Source: Lepidurus packardi (taxonomy: Eukaryota > Arthropoda > Branchiopoda > Notostraca > Triopsidae). From it: a stretch of 64,000 nucleotides of DNA. This document shows, one piece after another, positions 60,121 to 64,000 of the stretch (position 1 is its first letter; each line of letters opens with the position of its first letter). The stretch is taken from the NCBI GenBank assembly GCA_023053545.1, contig JAKZAN010000130.1, positions 26,001-90,000 on the forward strand. Direction: 5' to 3'. Made by a program: the position numbers and the translations under genes. Below the pieces are notes generated by a model that was not told where the DNA came from, ran no database searches, and saw nothing but the letters and a program-made list of their open reading frames with translations.

Positions 60121-61838
60121 ATGAATTGTGCCACTCTGAACAGTACCCACAAAAATCCCATCCACGAAACCACCAGAGCTAATCCCTTCCTCAAGCTTTG
60201 TGGTGGTTTCCCCTCATTCGCTGCCTCCAATCCCATCAAGGAAATCAGTAGGGAGGACACATTTAAATACAGGACCGTCAAGCGCAAAGGCAGTAACGTC
60301 CCCAGACTCCACTGCTCAGTACTCAACCCTACCCTTAATGAGAAACCCAAGGCAGCATCAAACGAGTCCTGGGAATAAGACAAGCAAGAGTGGGAAATAA
60401 TGGACCAGATCATACAGGGCGAAAAAAGGCAGCTGCTGTCCAAACTCAGCTTTACGAAGCGCAGTGAGGAGCTTTACAACGTCCTCAAGTCGAATGTCGA
60501 ACTCATTAACATAACACAAACAAAAGAGATCCAGTCAAGCTAACGCCGCACCAGGATAACAACCTTGAAATCCGAAGCTCCAAGAACAGAAAAGACAACA
60601 GAAGAACAGGGAGAACCACTTCTCTAGCAGGCCAAGACGCGGAAGTCAAGTTATAGATCTTCTCAGCTCACAAAGCCCAGTCTCAACGTCAGCACACCTC
60701 TGGATTCTAACAAGAGCAGCACCAATTATAGGAAGCCTGACAAGTTCTTCCCTAATATCCTAGAGACCAGCAAGAAAATACCCCCAGTTGCGTCTGTTTC
60801 ACCGGTGAAGGAGGATAAGGCAAGGGAAAGACCCATCTTAATATATGACCAGAAGGAGCTGGGCCACATTAAGGCTTAGAGCTTTATCGTAATGTAGCAT
60901 CCCTCGAATGTGGTTGTCCTCACTCACCATGCTAAGCAAGAACTGGAGATCGCTAGCCTCACAAAAATCATGACTTTCTACACCATATTCAAGATATCTG
61001 AGCAGTTCTCAATCAATATCGATACGGAGAAAGTTGAAGTAGACGCCTGCTTCGAGGAAATCCCTGGCACGACAGCAGAGATTGTCGAGGGTGATATTTA
61101 TACGATAAGGCAGCTGCTTTACGGACTCATGCTGCCTAGCGGTAACGATGCTGCTACTTGTCTGGCTGACTGGGCTGGCCGAAAACTTAATCCCAAAATT
61201 CAAGACACCAAAGAGAGCATTAGAATTTTCATGCTATAAATGAACAAAAACGCAAAGCTACTCCAGCTTAGGAACACAAGATACGGAAACCCGACGGGAC
61301 TGCCGCATGTTGAAGCCCGTTCTACAGCGCTGGACGTAGCGCGACATACTTCGATATGCATGTCGATCGGACTGTTTCGGGAAATCGTGGGATGCAAGGA
61401 GTTCGAGTGCACGATCGATACGAACTACGGGAAGCGACGAGGCATTTTGTGGTATGAATGTTATAACTCAGGCAAAATACAAATAAGCTGCTGCGTAGAT
61501 AAGGATTCGTCGGAGTCAAGACAGGCATTACGGTGACCGCCGGGCCCTGTCTGGCCACCTGCTACAACTTCAGGGGCCGCTCCTATATCGTCGTGGTTCT
61601 CAGGACCAACAAGATCTCCCGCAGGTTCAAAGACACTCGCAAGCTCCTGTACTACTGTCTCAATAGGGTGCTGCCCGATCTGACAGAGGCGGAGACGCAG
61701 AGGCTGGAGGCGCTAAGACGCAATCGACGGGAGTTCGATAGTGACAACAGTGAAGACGAGCACGAGTTCTCGTATTCTAAAAACATGGGATCGAAGGAGT
61801 TAGCCCGACGCAACAAGATCCTGAAGTACTAACTCTGA
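60121..61838 (+). CDS. S11-family (D-Ala-D-Ala carboxypeptidase-type) serine peptidase
   Basis: Two exons (60121-61451, 61472-61838; a candidate 20-nt intron) give 565 aa. The first 240 residues are basic, Ser/Thr-rich and disordered. The S11 signatures then appear in order: SxxK as Ser279-Leu-Thr-Lys282 in EIASLTKIMT, SxN as Ser340-Gly-Asn342 in LPSGNDAA, a GNPTGLPH loop, and KTG as Lys460-Thr-Gly462 in FVGVKTGIT, preceded by W-x-NTNKLL. All three active-site elements are intact. S11 enzymes are penicillin-binding peptidases of bacterial cell walls; a eukaryotic copy has no known substrate here. The TAA after KY is read as Gln. Transfer from a bacterium in the distant past is likely. Confidence 0.82.
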
Positions 61839-61950
61839 GGATAACGCAAGATAGGTAAAAGTGATGCATATTTGTAAAAGATAGTTTCGGAAACACTAAA
61901 GAAGTATTGATGAAATGAAGTAGAGAACGGTAAATCAAAGCATGGGTGTC

Positions 61951-62707
61951 TCAGCCTTTGGGGTCGGAGTTTGTTTTCCTCAGTTGTTTTGTTATGGTGG
62001 CGTACTCTTGCTCGATTATCTTTCGGAACTGCAAAGGGATCTAAAATTTGCTAGCATTGTCTTTCTTCTTCGCAGATTCTTCTGCCATCGTGGCGAGTTG
62101 CGGAGGTCGTGTCACGGGTCTTGGGACAGGGTCTTTGCGGTTGTGGTTGCGGGAGGGTGGTTTGAAGAAGTCGGGGTGCTTGAGGCGGAGATGTAGGTTG
62201 AGAGAAACTTCTGAGCCATAGGTTTTGCGACAGGTTTCCAGCGGACACTAAAATGGAAGTTAAAGTGATGTTTTAGGTTTAGAATTTTGGGTTAAAAAGT
62301 AACGAGACTAAGGTACTACCTCTTACCATAAAGTTCTTTTAAATCTCCTGCGCCCGTCGCCGTGCTTTCTTCTTCTTGGCTCCCCCTTCTAACACTCTTA
62401 ATCGCTCCTACAGCTGCCCTGCTCTTCGCACTAGTCTTTATATTTATTCGCCCAACTCTAGTAGACTACTTACTAGCTATACCTCGGCAGCACCGCTACA
62501 CTCTAGAAGCTAGGCTATCTCCCTAATCTTCTCCAGATTTTTAGATACGCCATGGCTTCGGCCGGTGAGTGGAAGAGACATAGATTAACTCGGTTGGGAG
62601 TCAGGGGTGGGAGGCTGGGAGTCGGTGTCTTAAGGGATTTGGAGATTTGGGGTGTGGGGGCTCTGCTGGCGAGTGGGTGAAGAGGAGTGCAGAGGCTGGG
62701 GTGGCAT
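61951..62707 (-). CDS. C2H2 zinc finger protein
   Basis: Two exons (62707-62327, 62247-61951; 79-nt intron) give 225 aa. Residues 1-55 are Pro/Ser/Gln-rich. Residues about 60-125 are a coiled helix (LEKIREIAQLLECSGAAEVQ, ELGEQIQRLVRRAGQLQERL) ending in a lysine/arginine patch (AKKKKARRRAQE). Exon 2 opens with a C2H2 finger with Cys128, Cys133, His146 and His151 (CPLETCRKTYGSEVSLNLHL). The rest is basic with a short C-terminal helix. It is likely a nuclear protein. Confidence 0.6.
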
Positions 62708-63000
62708 GGGGAGGTTCGGTTTTACTGGTGACTGGAAAGATTACATTTTTTATAAAATTATATAAATTACGCTTTCGGGCTATATTTTGAGTATGGCAGC
62801 CCTTCTTGGGTATAACTTCTGTCCAACCCCGAAATATCTAATAACAGAAAAAATAGGTTTAATCTCAATGAGTAAAACTGAGCATGGATGCTATCTATGA
62901 AGCTATTCAACCCTTCTTTACCTCAGAGACCTTTCTTCTCTTCAAGCTCATCTGCTACTTTATTTCTATATACCCTTAACTTCTTCCACTCTTCCACACA
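62708..63000. other. Intergenic region, C2H2 gene to ORC4
   Basis: About 293 nt, A/T-rich, between the C2H2 start codon and the ORC4 stop. The stretch 62744-62768 is TTTTTTATAAAATTATATAAATTAC, a TATA-like run on the strand of the C2H2 gene. Nothing else is seen. Confidence 0.35.
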
Positions 63001-64000
63001 TCAAATACGCCTAAATATCATTTGTATGAAGCTAGGCACGTCCTTCATCTTTGCCGCTATGTTCTAGATTTCGCTAGCTGTTACCGTCAAAAGCAGGGGT
63101 GTTGTGTCCGTCACTTTGTCTTCCCCCTATTCGATGTAGATGATCTTAGAATCGATTAGGGAGGTCACCGCCTTTTAGAACACGGCTTCGTTGTATTTGA
63201 AGAGGGAGTTGATACCCCTGGCTATTCACGTGTATCTGCTTGTACTCTATAAACTCTTTGAAGATGTTGCTGATCGTGACTGACTTCTACTTATACATCA
63301 GACTCAGGCAAAGAGCCACGGACACCAGGGCGGGAAAATTTAAATCTACAGTCAGTAAACGTTAATAATATGATGATGCTCACGTTTGACGAAGACTGCG
63401 CCCATGCTGTACTCGTAACTTTCCATGAACTCTTCTTCGATGATAGCCTTGGCACGTAACTCCAATCGGGGGCCCATGATCTCTTCCTCGGTCAGCCAGC
63501 ACAGTAGTCGCTTGAAGAACGAGAGACAGGCAGTTATGTTCATCCCAAAATATTGCTGCAGCTTCTTCAGTGTTGCTTCCAACGTCGGACTGTGCAACAG
63601 CTCGCTGAGCTTCCCGCTGAGTTCAGGGTGTGAACATCCCCAATCTATTCTCTTTTGAATGATTCCCTGGATGTGCTTCACATTTTCAATCGTCTACATG
63701 TTATGCAACTTCGCTATCGCCAATCTGCTCTTCACACGTTTGTCGAGCTTGTCCAGGAACTTTATATCAGTGGTCAACAAGTACACAGCTACGTAGGACT
63801 TGACTTCACTCTTCATCCATTCGAACAGGTTATACAGGATAGTCTGGCGTTTAGGCTAGGCCAGTCTTTCGGCAGCCTCAATCATGATGACTAGTGGGCG
63901 CTTAGCATATACAACATAGGGAGTCAGCCTTTCAAAGTTCACTTCTGAGAGAAAAACTTCATTCTTTTTTTACCCGATTCCGAGCTCCTTGGCGAACTCG
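63001..64000 (-). CDS. ORC4: Origin recognition complex subunit ORC4, partial, with one apparent 1-nt frame break
   Basis: The 3' part of a minus-strand gene runs off the right edge. Exon boundaries seen: up to 63384, then a 38-nt intron (63383-63346), then 63345-63001. ORC4 hallmarks include RPLVIMIEAAERLAQPKRQT, LYNLFEWMKSEVKSYVAVYL and LDKLDKRVKSRLA, the AAA sensor and lid region, and a C-terminal winged helix (LFKYNEAVFQKAVTSLIDSK). Frame is lost between KQIHVNSQG and INSLFKY at a run of four Cs (63215-63218); one base fewer restores it to the TGA at 63001-63003. This looks like an indel. ORC4 recruits MCM helicase at replication origins. The ATPase N-terminus lies outside the window. Confidence 0.75.

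Noticed and set aside
1-64000. Search for telomere repeats, IS/transposon ends, CRISPR arrays, rRNA
   Set aside because: No C4A4/C4A2 arrays, no terminal inverted repeats flanking a transposase, no regular repeat-spacer pattern, and no rRNA-like sequence were seen by eye.

Overview
The window is nuclear DNA of a protist that reads TAA and TAG as glutamine and ends proteins only with TGA. I reconstructed 38 genes whose 3' ends lie in the window plus one left-edge fragment. All 38 end at TGA, and many carry in-frame TAA/TAG codons inside recognisable domains (VPS13, SIZ/PIAS ligase, CWC22, anoctamin). Introns are mostly 28-55 nt and GT..AG, with a few of 79-124 nt and one candidate of 20 nt. 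A mitochondrial-type FtsH relative, many coiled-coil proteins and a cysteine-rich multipass surface protein fit a ciliate best. Oxymonads and ulvophyte algae also use this code and cannot be strictly excluded. No telomeric C4A4/C4A2 arrays were seen, so this is a multi-gene chromosome stretch rather than a single gene-sized chromosome. There is no rRNA, CRISPR, prophage or recognisable transposon.

Layout. 1-4450: edge fragment, TMEM208 (ER targeting), an unknown Q-rich protein and an FG nucleoporin. 4451-5460: no gene, but a candidate structured RNA. 5461-12531: TSG101/VPS23, a small unknown, TMEM151-like, UBAC2-like rhomboid pseudoprotease, a divergent actin and SAE1 (SUMO E1). 12598-21543: coiled-coil protein, MFSD1-like transporter, FtsH-like AAA ATPase without peptidase, C2H2/AT-hook protein, RING ligase and a cysteine-rich membrane protein. 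21544-22580: gene-poor, with a three-copy short repeat. 22581-28782: five lineage-specific proteins, one with an NT-C2 domain. 28955-38116: VPS13 (3041 aa). 38299-47295: SIZ/PIAS SUMO ligase, tetraspan protein, METTL2/6/8-type tRNA methyltransferase, SRP68 and CWC22. 47391-57471: UBE2W, NAT10, coiled-coil, nucleoplasmin-like and kinase genes, flanked by two related small proteins of unknown function. 57620-64000: anoctamin, an S11 (penicillin-binding-type) peptidase, a C2H2 protein and ORC4.

The genes are mainly housekeeping: ubiquitin/SUMO (SAE1, SIZ/PIAS, UBE2W, RING, UBAC2-like, TSG101), ER targeting and lipid handling (TMEM208, SRP68, VPS13, anoctamin), and RNA biology (CWC22, NAT10, METTL). 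They show no operon logic; neighbours share intergenic gaps often under 150 bp. Most worth a second look: the actin lacking its ATP-hydrolysis residues, the protease-less FtsH, the eukaryotic S11 peptidase, the hairpin-rich element at 4523-4682, the paralogue pair at 47.4/56.7 kb, and two single-base frame breaks in C/G runs.
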